DNA from: Choricystis sp. odSpoLacu1
Taxonomy: Eukaryota; Chlorophyta; Trebouxiophyceae
Length of the DNA: 64,000 nucleotides
Reading direction: 5' to 3'
Assembly: GCA_958009055.1 (NCBI GenBank)
Contig: OY253663.1
Location: forward strand, 186,001 to 250,000
Shown here: one piece after another, positions 11,173 through 22,904 of the stretch
How positions within the stretch are numbered: the stretch's first letter is position 1
How the letters are laid out: each line of letters begins with the position of its first letter
Position numbers and translations under genes: made by a program
Notes under the pieces: model-generated
Databases searched by the model: none
What the model was told of the DNA's origin: nothing
Seen by the model: only the letters and a program-made list of their open reading frames with translations

Positions 11173-12544
11173 TCACCTCCCCGGCTTGGCCGCCACCCGC
11201 TTCTTGGGCGGCGGCTTGGCCGCCGCGGACGCCGCGCGCTTCTTCGCGGCCGCATCGACCGCCGCCCTCGCCGCCTCCCCCGCCCCCGGCAGGTACCAGC
11301 ACCGTTGCGTCAGGCCGGCGTGCTTCAGCATGATGGACTTGAGGGGAGGGGCGGGGGGCACGCCCCTGTGCATCTGGACCGTGTTGTCCATGTGCAGTAG
11401 GTCACCCGGCAAAACGCCGCAGCCGTCCAGCTGCGCCTCACTCGTGACCTCAAACCCGAGCGAGGCCCACGTGCCCCGCGTCACGGGGTCGTCCGTGGAG
11501 CACAGCAGGATGAGGGGGAGGGAGAGGGACCGGGCCAGGGTGTCGAGGCACTCCACCAGCGCGCGCCCGTAGCCGCGGTTGCGCCTCGCTTCCTGGGTGG
11601 CAAAGAAAGGGACCTCTAGATAGCCCAGGGACGAGCGCACGGTCGCAGCACAGATGGGCTTGCCCGTGGGCAGCAGGGTGGGGTGGGGCGGGAGGGGGGC
11701 GCCGAGGGACGGGACGGAGGGGGCGGGCCCGTCCGCGTCGTACGCGCCGGGCGGCGGCCACGCGGGTTTGAACCTGGGGGACAGGACCACCGTCCGAAAC
11801 CCTCCGAAATCCAGTTCATCATCCTCGAGGGCGTCCTCCGCGGAGAGGGTCCAGTCGAGGTACTCGTGGATCGTGGCGGCGCGCGCTTCGGCAAACGCGC
11901 GCGTCCCCGGCCGCGGGGGGGGCGCCTGCCCCGCCTCGAACGCGCGGAAGAGGAAGGGCAGGTCGGCGCGCGCTGCCTTGATGCCAGTTGTGCGGTCGAG
12001 CTGGTGTGTGGGGGGTGTGGGGGAGGGTGCGAGGGGTGGGGAGGGCGGCTCGGCGTCCCTGGGCGGCCGCGGCCGCCCAGGGTGGCGGCGGAAAATGGGG
12101 GGGGCGATCCCCCTCCCTTTCCCTCCCTCTCCCACCCCCTTCCCCCCCCCCCTCCCTCCTCTCACTCACCTCTCCATACGGCGCGCTGTAGTCCCTCAAC
12201 TCCCACATGAGGCCCGGCCGCCCGGCAATCTCAAACGTTTCCGCCATCGGGAGCCGCGTCAGCGCGGCCCTCGCGGACGCCAGCTCTTTCAGCCTGGCCG
12301 CCCGTTGCTCTGGCGGCAGCTTGGGTTGAGGCTGCGCGTTGACCGGGACGGCGGTTAGCAGTGGGGTGGAGGCGGAGGGCGGGGCACCGCCCGAGGCTTC
12401 GGACGCAGAGGGCGCGGCCGACGACGGCGCGCCCGTGGTCGTGGGGGCGGCGGCAGACGAAGGCGCCGGCTTGGCGCACCCACCCCGCCGCCCGTTGGCG
12501 CCGCCGCCACCGTCTGACGCGGCAGAGGTGGAGGGGCGGGGCAT
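11173..12544 (-). CDS. GNAT-fold N-acetyltransferase
   Basis: Exons 12544-12170 and 12000-11173, joined in phase 0 to 400 residues. The acetyl-CoA binding motif A lies in the segment FFATQEARRNRGYGRALVECL, where RNRGYG fits the R/Q-x-x-G-x-G/A loop. The following LILLCSTDDPVTRGTWASLGFEV matches the GNAT beta5-alpha4 region. The EVPFFATQEARR...GYGRALV pattern resembles the acetyltransferase domain of plant PHD-finger histone acetyltransferases such as IDM1, but no PHD finger is visible here. The N-terminal ~95 residues are Ser/Ala/Pro-rich and the last 30 are Lys/Ala/Pro-rich with a possible basic nuclear localisation signal. Substrate is unknown; a chromatin role is inference. Confidence 0.75.
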
Positions 12545-13209
12545 GGGGTGTGGGAGTTGTGGTGGTGGTGGAAAGCCACGCGCGCGCGCGCGGCGCGCCA
12601 CCCTCTCTCGGCAAGAGCGCCTCTGGCGGCCGCCGCACACACCCCCTGTGTGTGCTGCGTTCAGAGAGGTGGCACCGTGGACAGAGGGTGCATGTGCCCA
12701 CGGCCCCGGCCAAAAGTCGGGCTGGTGTTTTTCTCTGGGCCGAGAGAAGTGTGCGAGGCTGCGCGCGAAAAAAAAAAAAAAAGACGCGAGTGCTGTTTTT
12801 TTTTCGTTCGCTCGTTATCTTTTTTCGGCACTCCCCCCCCATTCGTGCGCCGTGCGCTTTTCACTGCGGCCCAAACACACACAGGTGAGCTGCACACGCT
12901 GCATGGACGGCGTGCCAGGGCGGCACGCGGATTGGTTGGGGGAGGGATCGTGTCGAAAAAAGCCGACGAATGCGCGCGGCATTCGCCGGGCACGCGGGGG
13001 CGACAAGAAGTGGTGCGTTCCTCCGCTCCTGCCCCCTTTCCTCACCACACCACCTCCAACAATGAGTGTGTGCACAGACACGTCTTTGCATGGCGTGGGG
13101 TGGAGGCGTGGGGCAGGGACTGTGGCCGCCGCCCATTGCCCGACAGCGAGCCGAAAAACGGGGCCCGCACCGTCGCCAACCACTCAACCCACCCGCAGCC
13201 CTCCACACC
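12545..13209. promoter_or_regulatory. 665-bp divergent intergenic region
   Basis: It lies between the start codons of the GNAT gene (left, minus) and the secreted-protein gene (right, plus), so it must hold both promoters. It has an A run near 12769-12782, a T run near 12796-12804 and an exceptional CG-rich flank. I could not identify a TATA box or any named element, nor a convincing coding exon. Confidence 0.4.
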
Positions 13210-14199
13210 ATGCCCCGCCACCTCGCCCTGGCCGCCCTGGCGGCCCTGGCCCTGGCCGCGTGCACCCCCCCGGCCGCGGGTCGGTCTCTGACCCAAAACT
13301 TTGCGGACGCGCTTAACGGCGGCGGCAACCGCGGCCAGGGCAACGGCAACGGCAACGGCCGCCCCTGGCAAAACGGCGACAACAACAACAACAACCAGGC
13401 GCCGTCGCAGGCGCCCGCTTCCGCGCCGTCGCCGGGGGACGCCCCCCCCGAAGTGACGGCGGGACCGTCTGGCAAGGTCAAGGACGCGAGCGGCGCGGGC
13501 ACCGACAGCATCCCCTCCAACGACGCAGTCAAGGGCGACGCGCGCGGTGCCAAGTTGGTGGCCCCCACGCAACTGGGCATCAAGGGCACCGGCGCTCAAC
13601 AGACGGACGAGAGTGGGAAAGGATTGACTGTGGGCACGCCCATCGATGTCAACCAGGCCAAGAGCCAGAACGGCGCCAAACAAGCGTCGTCCGCGTCGTT
13701 CACGGATGAACTCAACTCGGCGGGAGACAACGGCGGCGCGAAACCGGAACTGCGCGGCGCCCCCTCCTGGGGCGGTGGCGGCGGCGGGGGCGGCTCCTAC
13801 GGCATCATGTGGCTGTCTGCCAACGTCTACACCATCCCGCGCTACGACCCTGGATCCCTCGGCTTCCTGGGCGCCATCCTGGGGTGGGGCTCGTCCCAGC
13901 TCGTCACCATCGTCCTGGACGACTGGGCCGCCCGCGTCAACGGGTGGGGCCCTCAACCCGTGTTCCGGTCGCCCGCGGTCGGGTTCACGTTTGCGTGGAA
14001 CCTCAACGAGTACCGGTGGTATGGCGCCAAGTACGGAAACTGGGGGTGGAAGTCGCCCCCGCTCGGCCTCACGATGCGGGACGCGCTCGGCAACAGGCTG
14101 GAGGCCGAAGTTTACGTGGGGTTGAACCTCAGAAGCTGGGAGGTTGTCTCGGTCAACGTGCCGAACTACTGGTTTGCGGGCAACAACTGGGGCAAGTGA
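13210..14199 (+). CDS. Secreted Asn/Gly-rich protein with expansin-like C-terminus
   Basis: Intronless, 329 residues. Residues 1-24 form a clear signal peptide (hydrophobic Leu/Ala core, C-T-P-P-A-A-G cleavage zone). Residues 37-65 are Asn/Gly/Gln repeats and the middle is a Ser/Ala/Lys-rich spacer ending in a Gly8 linker. The last ~130 residues are a compact Trp/Tyr-rich domain. Its end, with YGNWGWKSPPLGLTMRD and later NVPNYWFAGNNWG, recalls the NWGxNW...LSFRVT...NVxPxNWxFG pattern of the expansin C-terminal domain (CBM63). No expansin D1 double-psi barrel precedes it. A wall-binding or extracellular-matrix role is inferred from this weak likeness only; the domain may be novel. Confidence 0.7.
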   Translation: MPRHLALAALAALALAACTPPAAGRSLTQNFADALNGGGNRGQGNGNGNGRPWQNGDNNNNNQAPSQAPASAPSPGDAPPEVTAGPSGKVKDASGAGTDSIPSNDAVKGDARGAKLVAPTQLGIKGTGAQQTDESGKGLTVGTPIDVNQAKSQNGAKQASSASFTDELNSAGDNGGAKPELRGAPSWGGGGGGGGSYGIMWLSANVYTIPRYDPGSLGFLGAILGWGSSQLVTIVLDDWAARVNGWGPQPVFRSPAVGFTFAWNLNEYRWYGAKYGNWGWKSPPLGLTMRDALGNRLEAEVYVGLNLRSWEVVSVNVPNYWFAGNNWGK

Positions 14200-14628
14200 G
14201 AAAACGATGGGAGGAGTTTTGATCGGTTTCGGTGGGGTGAAACCGCCCAACAACCCATGTCTTTGATCGCCCCCCCCCCCCCCCCCCCTCGTTGACACTT
14301 TGCATTGACACGAACAAAGGGGCCAAGGCTGCTTGTCTATTCTCGCTGGCATTGATCTTTTTTTGCTTCGTGAAAAACACGCCGCGACTACCCCCCTCTT
14401 TACCCCCCGCCACAACCCTCTTTCCCCCGACGACTACCTATCCCCTGCCCGGCATCGCGTGTGACACGATCCATGCAAGAGTGACCAACACATCCCAAGC
14501 AAGTCGATCACGAGAGAGAAAAAAGAATGAAGTTAAAAAACAGCCGCCAGCCGACGACACAAATGAAAAAAGACGCGAAAACCAAAAAAAGCGCCACAAG
14601 TACACACACCCTCACACACTCATCTCTC
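14200..14628. other. Convergent 3' intergenic region with a 19-C run
   Basis: This separates the 3' ends of the secreted-protein gene and the uS10 gene. An uninterrupted C run spans 14270-14288, and AT-richer, A-run-containing sequence lies near 14510-14600. No coding character or RNA gene is seen. Confidence 0.5.
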
Positions 14629-15325
14629 TCAAATCTTGATCTCCACGTCCACGCCGGCCGGGATGTCGCACGCCATCAGTTTGTCCACGGTTTCAGAGGT
14701 CACGCCTTTGACATCCAGCAGCCTGGAGTGAGTCAACTGCTGAAACTGTTCGCGCGAGTCTTTGTTGACGTGGGGGGAGCGGAGCAGGGTGAAGATGCGG
14801 CGGCTGTGATGAGGGGTGGGGGTGGGGGGGGGGGGGGAGCGTTGGAGGTGAGGGAGGGTGGTCGCCACGCGACCGCGGTCGGGGCTGGGCGGCTCTCTCT
14901 GTTTGCCTCCCCTCTCCCGCCCCTCCAGCCACCCGCCCTGCCGCATTCTCCCACCCCAGCCCACGCGCGGGCCCAGAATGCGCGTTCCGGGGGCAGCCTG
15001 GCTGCAGGAGCGGGAGGTGCAGGGCGGGGCACGCCCCCGCCAAGCGGGCCGCCGCACCCGTTGTTTTTTTCACGCCCTCTCTCTCCCAAACGCACCGCGT
15101 CGGCAGCGGCACCGGCCCCGCCACAGTGGCCCCCGTCGACTCGGCGGCCGCCTTGATGGCGTCGGCCGCCTCCACGATGGGGCCGGACCAGTAGGATTTC
15201 AGCTTGATGCGCAGCTTGTCGCCGCCCGACGCGGCGGGCGACGTGGCCGCGGCGCGCGCGGGGGTGGGCGCCCGGCGGGCGGGGCGCGCGCCCAGGCCGC
15301 GCGACGGGGTGAGGGCGGCCTGCAT
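14629..15325 (-). CDS. RPS10: Plastid ribosomal protein uS10
   Basis: Exons 15325-15096 and 14803-14629, 134 residues. uS10 is a head protein of the 30S subunit. The bacterial-type core is complete: LRIKLKSYW, the GPVPLPT turn, [21 protein letters not shown] (loop and second strand; the intron falls just before it), [10 protein letters not shown], and the end [10 protein letters not shown]. About 35 Arg/Ala/Pro-rich residues before the core form a transit peptide. The cyanobacterial-type core argues for plastid rather than mitochondrial location. Land plants and green algae carry this gene in the nucleus, whereas red-lineage plastids usually encode it themselves, so this gene supports a green-lineage host. 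Confidence 0.93.
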
Positions 15326-15581
15326 TTGTGGTTGGGAGGGGAGGAGGAGAAGGCGCGCGGGGGAGAGGGGCGGCGCGAAAAGGAGAGTGTGGAGGCTCGT
15401 CGACTCGTTTTGCGCCTTCTCTCTCACACACACCCCATCAACCAGAGACGGAGCCTCGTTGAATCGAAAGAAAGAAAACTATTGCTTGCTCTGCTGAAAG
15501 TGCTGACAAAAGAAAGAAAGAAAGAAAACCATCCACCCCCCTCCCTCCCCCAACCAACCACCCACCCTTTCTTCCCCACAC

Positions 15582-17344
15582 TCAGCTGAGCGCGCGCCGC
15601 AACCGCATCATGCCGCCGCTGACGCCGCCCCCCTTGTCGCCGCCCGGGGTGGAGGCGTCGCCGCCGGGCGACGCCGCAGCGGCGGCCGCCTTTGCCCCCG
15701 CCGCCTTGTTCGGGGGCAGCATGCTGCGCACCTTTTCGCCAAACAGGGCGCGCCTCTTTTCGATGAGGTCGGGGTGCTGAGTGTGAGAGAGTGTGTGGGA
15801 AAGGAGGGTGAGAGTGGTGCGGAAAAGAAAAAGACACAACGCCAACCTCCTTTCCTCTCTCTTCTCCTCCAACCCACCCCATCCACCAAGCAACTCTCAC
15901 CTTGGCCCCCAGGTTGTAGTACTTCAAGTATCCATCCCACGGCGCAATCGTCAACCCCGCCCTCGTCGCGATCATCTTCTGCACCCTCTCCGCAAACGCG
16001 CTCGCGTCCTCCCCGGGGCGCCTCGCCTGCGGCTCCAGGAACCACACGTCGCACACGACCGCCCACGACCGCATGAGCTTGGCCAGGTGGGAGGTGAAGG
16101 ATTGACGCTTGGAGTTCCAGAAGGCGTCCACAAAGACGCGGTCGTACCGAATCGCAACGGGGCACACCACCGCCCCCACGTCAAACGCGCCCCTCTTGAA
16201 CATGACGCAGTACCGGTTGTTGACGCACGTGCCTTCAGGAAAGATGAGGAGGGGAGTGGCGGCGGGGGAGGCGACGTGCGCGCGCATGCGGGCCGCGACC
16301 ACAGCCCTGTCCGTCACTTCGGTGCGGTTGAACCACAGGCAGCCGAGACACGACAGGACTTGGGTCTGCAGGAAGCCGACCCACCCATTGTGCAGCTGCA
16401 TGATCACAGCAAAGGGGGAGCAGGCGGTGAGGATGATGTAGTCGATCATGGAGGTGTGGTTGGAGACCCACACGCGCCCCGTGCCGCGTGGCACGGGGCG
16501 GGGACCGTGGTAGCGCACGACGCCCGTCCAGGACGCGACAAAGGCTTGGCACAAGAATTTCACGCAGCCGCGTTCCCAGGCTTGGCGGCGTTCGCCGCGG
16601 GAAAAGAGGCGGCACCCGAAAAAGGCGATGAAGAAGACGATGAAGGCGGACGCGAGGAGGAGGGCACGCAGCGGAAACAGGATGCAGTGCCTGAAGAAGA
16701 CGCCCAGGGCCCACAGGGGGGCGAGGTACAGGTTCCAGTTCCAGGGTTCGTCGGGGGCGGACTGGAAGCAGCTGGAGTGTGTGGGTGGAGTGGGGGGAAA
16801 GGTGAGTTTTGGAGCATCAAATGATCCCACCCTCTCTCTCCCCCCTCTCTCTCAACCCCCATCACCGCCTACCGCAAAAACGAGTCATCCACAATGGCGG
16901 CCCCTGCATCGTGCAGGAGGGCTGAAATGTCCAGCACTTCATCGCGCAGCGACGCGCCCGCCGGCCCCGCCGCGAGGCGCGACTCTTCTGCCGCGACGTA
17001 CAAATCCTCCACCGCCCTCTCCAGGTTGGCGCCGCCCGCGGAGGAGCCGGGGGCATCCTCGAAGTCGAGGGTGCGCAGCTCGACGGAGGAGAGTTCGCGG
17101 TTGCGCAGGCTGGGGTGGTGGGGTGGTGAGGGGTGAGGTCGGGGAGTGACTTTTGGGGGCACGGCTGTGCCGCCCACACGCCTCCTTCCCTCCAGATCGA
17201 GGCGCGCACACCCCATTCCACGCAGGCGCTCCCCATTGGCTGCACACACCTGTTCAGCGGGCCCGATGTCATTCTGCCGAAGCGCACGCGCGGGGAAGAC
17301 CGCCCCGACGTGCGCGGCGACTCAGCGCCGGCGGGTGGCGCCAT
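15582..17344 (-). CDS. GPAT9: Glycerol-3-phosphate acyltransferase GPAT9
   Basis: Exons 17344-17250, 17109-16873, 16771-15901, 15776-15582, 465 residues. GPAT9 is the ER enzyme that acylates sn-glycerol-3-phosphate at sn-1, starting membrane-lipid and triacylglycerol synthesis. Near-diagnostic GPAT9 segments are present: PDEPWNWNLYLAPLW, the acyltransferase H-x4-D motif NHTSMID, WVGFLQ, LWFNRTE, the FPEGTCVNN motif, CPVAIRYDRVFVDAFWNS, and SWAVVCDVWFLEPQ. Hydrophobic segments precede NHTSMID as in the family. The C-terminal exon is Ala/Gly-rich and not conserved. Intron 2 has a GTAGGC donor, one of only three non-GTG donors found in the window. The start was chosen as the first Met giving an open frame into the conserved exon 2. 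Confidence 0.93.
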
Positions 17345-17496
17345 GGAGGGAGTGTGTGATAAGATGGGGAGAGACGCGCTGCCCGATTGGAGGGAGGGAG
17401 AGACGCGCTGCCCCGGCCTGCACCGAAATAAACAGAACGAAAAATCGATGTGGGGCTGAGAGAAACCCTCGACGAAAAAACGACCGAGCGTCGGCA

Positions 17497-19113
17497 ATGC
17501 CGCGCCCGCCCCCCCCCTTCCTGACCTCCGCCCGCCGCGCCGCGTCCAGCGCGGCACCAGCTGTCACACGTGGCGAATACGCCAGTGTCACCCCCACCGA
17601 TGTGGCCGCGTTTCGAGAGATTGTCGGAGACGCGGGCGTCGTGACCGTCCCGTCTGCCCTCGCCCCGTACAACACGTGAGCGACAGGAGAGAGAGGGAGA
17701 AGGAGGAGAGAGAGAACGTGTGTTTTGATGGGTTTAACCAAAAAATTAACCCTTCTTTCCACCCACAGCGACTGGACCGGCAAGTTCACCGGCCATGCCC
17801 CCCTCGCCCTCCGCCCAGCGACCGCCACCCAAGCCGCCGCCCTCCTGGCCCACTGCGCCTCCCGCCGTCTGGCCGTCGTCCCTCAGGGCGGCAACACGGG
17901 TCTGGTGGGGGGCGGGGTGCCGTTGTTTGATGAGGTGGTTGTCTCAACAGATCGAATGGTGGGCGTCACGTCTGTCGACGCGGCTGCCGGCACCGTGTCC
18001 GCCCTCGCCGGCACCACCCTGGCCGACGTGGATGCCGCAGCTGGCACCGCGGGCATGGTCGCCCCCCTGGACCTGGGGGCGAGGGCGAGCTGCGCGATTG
18101 GGGGGAATGTGGCCACCAACGCGGGGGGTGTCCGCGTCCTGCGGTACGGCTCCCTCCGCTCCACCGTCCTGGGCCTGACTGCCGCCCTGCCCAACGGCAC
18201 TGTCCTCGACCTGGACCGTCCCCTGCGCAAGGACAACACGGGGTACGACCTGAAACAGTTGTTGATCGGGTCTGAAGGAACCCTGGCACTCATCACTTCG
18301 GTCACGCTCGCCACCCCCCCCGCACCGACCGACCCCGCCCTCGCCCTGCTGGCCTGCCCCTCCTGGTCCGCGGTCCAGGCTGTGTTGGCCACTGCACGCC
18401 TCACCCTGGGGGAGGCGCTGTCGGCTGCCGAGTTTCTGGATGCTCCCTCCACCGCGCTGGCTGTCGCCCACGTCCCCGCCGCGCGCACCCGCCTGCCCGG
18501 CGCGGGCGCCCCCTTCTACGTGCTGCTGGAAGCGGCGGGCGTGTGCCCGTCCCACGACGCCGCAAAGATGGATGCGTTGGTGGAGAGCGTGTTGGAGAGC
18601 GGGGCCGCTGTTGACGGCACGCGCCCCGCGTCTGCTGCACAAGCCGCCTCCCTGTGGTCGCTGCGGGAGGGTGTCCCCCTGGCCCTCAAAACCGCGGGCA
18701 CTGTGTTCAAGTATGACGTCAGCGTGCCGGTGGGCGAGATGGACGCCGTCGTGCGGGACACGCGGGACCGCGTGGCAGCAGTAGCGGACGCGGCCGAGCG
18801 AACCTCCTCCACCCCCTGCACCCGCCCCACCGTCGTCAGTTATGGCCACCTGGGGGACGGCAACCTGCACCTGAATGTGTCGGCGCCGTCGCCCGCCCCC
18901 CCGGGACTGGCGGCTGCACTGGAGCCCTGGGTGTATGACAGGGTGGCGGCCACGCGTGGCTCCATCAGTGCGGAGCATGGGCTGGGCCTCATGAAAGCCA
19001 GCCTGATCGGCCACTCCAAGCAGCCGGCAGCGGTGGCATTGATGCGAGCGATCAAGGCGGCGTTTGATCCGGTCGGCATCATGAACCCTTACAAGGTGTT
19101 GCCGGCGGAGTGA
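17497..19113 (+). CDS. D2HGDH: D-2-hydroxyglutarate dehydrogenase, mitochondrial
   Basis: Exons 17497-17675 and 17769-19113, 507 residues. This FAD enzyme of the vanillyl-alcohol-oxidase family oxidises D-2-hydroxyglutarate to 2-oxoglutarate and passes electrons to ETF. The FAD-binding half contains VPQGGNTGLVGG, APLDLGARASCAIGGN with TNAGG, and KDNTGYDLKQLLIGSEGTL; the C-terminal half contains the metal-site motif YGHLGDGNLHLN and the substrate-side ISAEHGLGLMK, ending NPYKVLP. These spacings distinguish it from glycolate oxidase GlcD and D-lactate dehydrogenase, though close paralogues remain possible. The Arg/Ser/Ala-rich N-terminus fits mitochondrial import. It is divergent from GPAT9, with 152 bp between the start codons. 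Confidence 0.9.
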
Positions 19114-19231
19114 GGATGTTTTGTTGGTGGTGGTGGTGGTGGTGGTGTTTCTGTTGTTTCTGATCAGCCGCGTGCTCTCTTTCTCTCTGCTAACACACTC
19201 TACAAAAACATGCTACACTTCTCTCCCCCTG

Positions 19232-20525
19232 TCAAACCCGCCCCCGCCCACGCTCCGCCTCCCACGCCGCCCGCGTGAGCGCGCGCTCGTGGAACGCGCG
19301 CGACGCCGCCAGCGCGCGCCCCCCCCGCCACGCGGCAGTGGCAGGATCGGACACAACGTTCACCGCCACCTCATAGTGGGCCGGCAGCAGGGGTCTCACC
19401 TCGGCCGCCAGGCGGGGGGCGAGGCCGGGGCAGGACGCGGCAGCCCCCACCAAAAGGATGTTGGACGCGAGCAGGGGCGCGATCCTCGGGTGGGCGCCGG
19501 TCACGGCGGCCGCGACGGCGGACGCCACCCCCGCCTGGTCCAGCCCCAGGTCGGACGGGTGGAACCAGGCCTCCGGAATGAGGAAGCGTTCCAGGGAGAG
19601 GGGGACAATGGCGGCAGAGCGAGAACGCTGGTTGCCACCCGCCTGGCCACCATTGTCCGGCAGCTCGCCCTCCAAACACCCCCGCAGGTTGGCCACGCCG
19701 TCGGGCAGGGCCCACCGCACCGTGCGCTCCCCCCGCTTGGCCGCCGCGATGTCGGCGGCGACATCAAGGGAGACAAAGGACGTCGCGTCCTTCATGAGTG
19801 CCACCGCGGCCGCCTCCCCCCTCACATCCACCGACCGCAGGGACACCGCGTCTTTGAGGGTGTTGGTCAGGGCTTTGCCTCCCAGGTCGACGCGGGAGAC
19901 GGTGGAGGGGAGGAGTTCGAAATCGAAGACAGCGGCCGCGGTGGTGGCAGAAAACCCGACGTCGACCACAACGGCAGCCCCCGCGGCCGCGGCCGACGGG
20001 TGCGCACTCTCTCCCTCCTCCCCCGTCCACGCGCGCACCGCCAGTTCAGCGGGGGAGGCAAGCAGCACGGCGGCGGCACCCGCAGACGTGAAGAGGGCTT
20101 CGTGCGTCGCCCGCACAACCGACGGCGGAGCAAGGGGCGGCGACGTCACCATCACGCCGCACGCCTTTGGCGCCCCGACCAGCTTGAAGGCGCGCCCCCA
20201 CACCGCGCGCTGCAGGGTCCAGTCGACGACGCAGCCGCGGTCGGCGGGGCGGCGCACGGTAACGCCTGCGACGTCGGCGTGTGCGTCCACCGCGTCCGCG
20301 AGCAGGGGGGCGGGGGCGGAGGGGGCTTTGGCCACGCCGTTGGTGAGGCAGCTGTGGGGAGGGCGGGGGGGCGGGGACGTGGGGGGTGAGCAGGCAATTG
20401 GGGGCGGGGGGGGCGACGTCGGCTCTCCCCCCCGCCCCTCACACTCACCGTGGCTCTGCGTCGGTGGCCAGCCCGATGCGCACAGTGGCCGCCCCGTTGT
20501 CCAGCACGACGACGGGGAGCGTCAT
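19232..20525 (-). CDS. ARP6: Actin-related protein ARP6
   Basis: Exons 20525-20449 and 20351-19232, 398 residues. ARP6 is a core subunit of the SWR1 complex, which deposits histone variant H2A.Z. The actin-fold start LDNGAATVRIGLATD, the RPADRGCVVDWTLQRAVW segment and a phosphate-2-like VVDVGFSATT are present. The ARP6-specific C-terminus is clear: PEAWFHPSDLGLDQAG, ILLVGAAASCPGL, EVRPLLPAHYEV and WRGGRALAAS. Actin's conserved phosphate loops are degenerate, as is usual for ARP6, which does not polymerise. The intron follows the 25th codon with a GTGAGT donor. It is convergent with D2HGDH (118 bp between stops). Confidence 0.9.
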
Positions 20526-20807
20526 CCTGGTGCGGCGGTGGCTGTGGGAGAGTGCGGCGACGGCCGCGTTTTTCGTTGTGCGACATTTCAATCTCCGTTT
20601 TTTTTCTCTTTTCTGTTTCGCGCGTTCGCGCCACCCGGTGGGCGCACGCACGCACACTCGCCCGACACACATACACACGCAGACAGTGTGCGCGTGTGCG
20701 CGAGGCCAAAGAAAAAACACAGCCACACACACACGACCCCACCATCCACGATGCGACGCCTGTGAGCAAACAAAAAGCCCACCTGTTGCTGACACGCAGA
20801 AATAAAG

Positions 20808-22853
20808 ATGGTGGCCACCACCACGGTCGACTGGGTGCGTTGTGACGTTTGAGTGTGTGGAGGATTGGTTTTTGTGGAGCCTCGACTCGTTTCCACACCG
20901 ACCCGTTCCCCGCACTCCCAACCTTCTCTCAGCGCCCCGCCCGCGCCGCCCGACACGTGCGCGACGTGGAAGTGTGCCTGGGGCCGGCCGCCTGGACGAC
21001 GGCGGCTGGTGACGCAGCATGCGGCGCGACATCACCACCCTCCACCACCACCACCATCACCGCCGCCTGCTACGCCGCGTGGACGCCCGATCCGTCCTCG
21101 CCGGCAGGCTGGACGCTACTGCACGCGTCTGAAGCCGCGCACAGGTCGGCGGGTGGCCCTGTCTGGGCGCCGTGGCCTGCCTCTGCGTGGACGCCCCCCC
21201 CCTCGGTGGCGGCGGCGGGGGCGCGGGCCATCCACGTGCACGTGTACGGGTTGAGGGATGGAGAGGCACCGCCCAGGGCGCCGCCAGCGCCATTGTGCGG
21301 CGGGGAGGGGGGGGCGTGCCGCGGCGTGCAGACGACCAGCCGTCTGCTGCTCGCCGCCACCATCGTCCTGGACTCGGGCGCCCCCTCGGACGCGCCGCTG
21401 ACGGTGCCGGGCAGTGTGGCGGTGCGGTTGGCGGGGGCGGGGCGGGTGGTGTGGGTGCCGGCAGCAGCGAGTGGGGGCGACGACGACGCAGAGCCTGCCG
21501 CCCCTGACGAGACTGACCCACCCGCCGACACCGCGCCCGCCAACCAGCCCACATCATCGTACAATGCGTGGGCGGCCGCCACCCTGACCCACCAAGCGGC
21601 GCGCGCGCTGACGGCGGCGCGCGCGCGCGCGCGGCGGCCGCGGCTGGCGCGTTGGAGCGTGCGGCAGGCGACAGCGCGCCAGGCGCCGCCTTGGCGGCCG
21701 CCCAGGCGACAGCCGCGACAGCGGACGCCATGGCGGCCGCGACTGAAGCCCGGGCGGCCGCGGCGCGCGGCGCAGCAGACGCGCTGCGTGCGTGCACGCT
21801 CGTGCGCGCGCGCGCGCGCTCGCGGCTGCAGCGGCCGCCCTGGCCGAGGCAGAGACCGCCCTGCAGACTGTGGCATCCACGCTGGCTCCTGTCCCTGTCG
21901 CTGCTGCGCGCGCCGCGGGCGCGTCCCTCGTCGCTCGCCGCTGCGCGCTGGTCGCGAGCGTCGGCGCTGCGCTCGACGTAGCCCCCGTCGCGGGCGACGC
22001 TGCCGCCCGCCCGCCCACCGGATTTCCCTGGGACGCGCTGGATGCCGGCTGGATCGGGGGCGGCAGCAGCGCCAGCAGCCGCGGCGCCCGCACGGATGGC
22101 GGCGGTGGTGGTCGCGCGCCGCGCGGCCCGCCGTCGGCCGCCGCGTCGGCGCCGCCCCTTGCGCCACCCACGCCGTCCGCGTCGTCGGCCACGTCGACGC
22201 CGTGGCCAGCAACAGCGGGTGATGGCGACACGGGACCGTCACCCCGCCTGACGATCGCGGGGCTGGCCCCTGACGCTGCCTCCGCGCCCGCGCGCACGCC
22301 CGGGGACACCGCCGCGACTGACGCGGCCGCCGCGGGCGCCGTCGCGGCCGCCGCCGCCGCCATTGCGGCCATCACGGGCGTCCCCCTGCGCCACCCGTTG
22401 CGCGTGTGTGGGTCCACCAGCGCGGCGAAGCAGCGGCCGCCGCCCGCGGGGGGGGGCGCGCGCGCGTGCGCCGGCCGACGCGCGAGGGGATGCTGTCGGC
22501 GCCGCCCTCCTCCTCCCTGGCGCCCTGCCGCGCGCCCTGCTGGCCGCCACAGGGCGTGGCGCCGCCACTTCAGGCGACGACCTGGACCCCGTCGCCGCGG
22601 CAGCCGCCGCCGATGCAGCGGGGGGGGGGAACGGAGAGTTTGCTCTCTCACCCTTCCGCGGCGCGCGCGCGCCGACCGCGCCGCGGCCGACGGCCGCCGC
22701 GCCACGTACGGCGCCTTCCTGCTGTACCGGGACGTGGTGCAGCTGCTGGATGCGCACGGGTTGGCCGCGCCGGGGGGGCGGGGGGCGGCGTTGGCGGGGG
22801 TGCACAAACTGGTGGCGGCGGCAGCAGCGGCGGCCGAGAGGCAACAGAGATAG
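20808..22853 (+). CDS. VPS38: VPS38/UVRAG-like PI3K complex subunit (frame-broken)
   Basis: Exon 1 is 20808-20834 and exon 2 starts at 20933 (GTGCGT donor, TCTCAG acceptor). VPS38/UVRAG belongs with VPS34, VPS15 and Beclin/ATG6 in PI3K complex II on endosomes. Order of elements: RHVRDV near the start, a C2-like region, an Ala/Arg/Glu coiled coil, LVARRCALVASVGAALDV, AAITGVPLRHPLRV followed by a GSTSA-like turn, and the end ATYGAFLLYRDVVQLLDAHG. This matches the UVRAG/ATG14 family layout. The frame changes four times: at the (GC)8 tract 21617-21632, (GC)7 at 21804-21817, the G9 run 22448-22456 and (GC)6 at 22661-22672. Since the family pattern continues through all of them, indel errors at repeats are more likely than decay. 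Family assignment is from pattern only. Confidence 0.65.
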
Positions 22854-22904
22854 ATACAAGAAAAATGTGTGAAACAACCGACAGAGATGCACAAACACCC
22901 TCTC

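Noticed and set aside
17795..18178. Overlapping frames inside D2HGDH
   Set aside because: Pro/Arg/Ser-rich shadow frames of a well-conserved gene.
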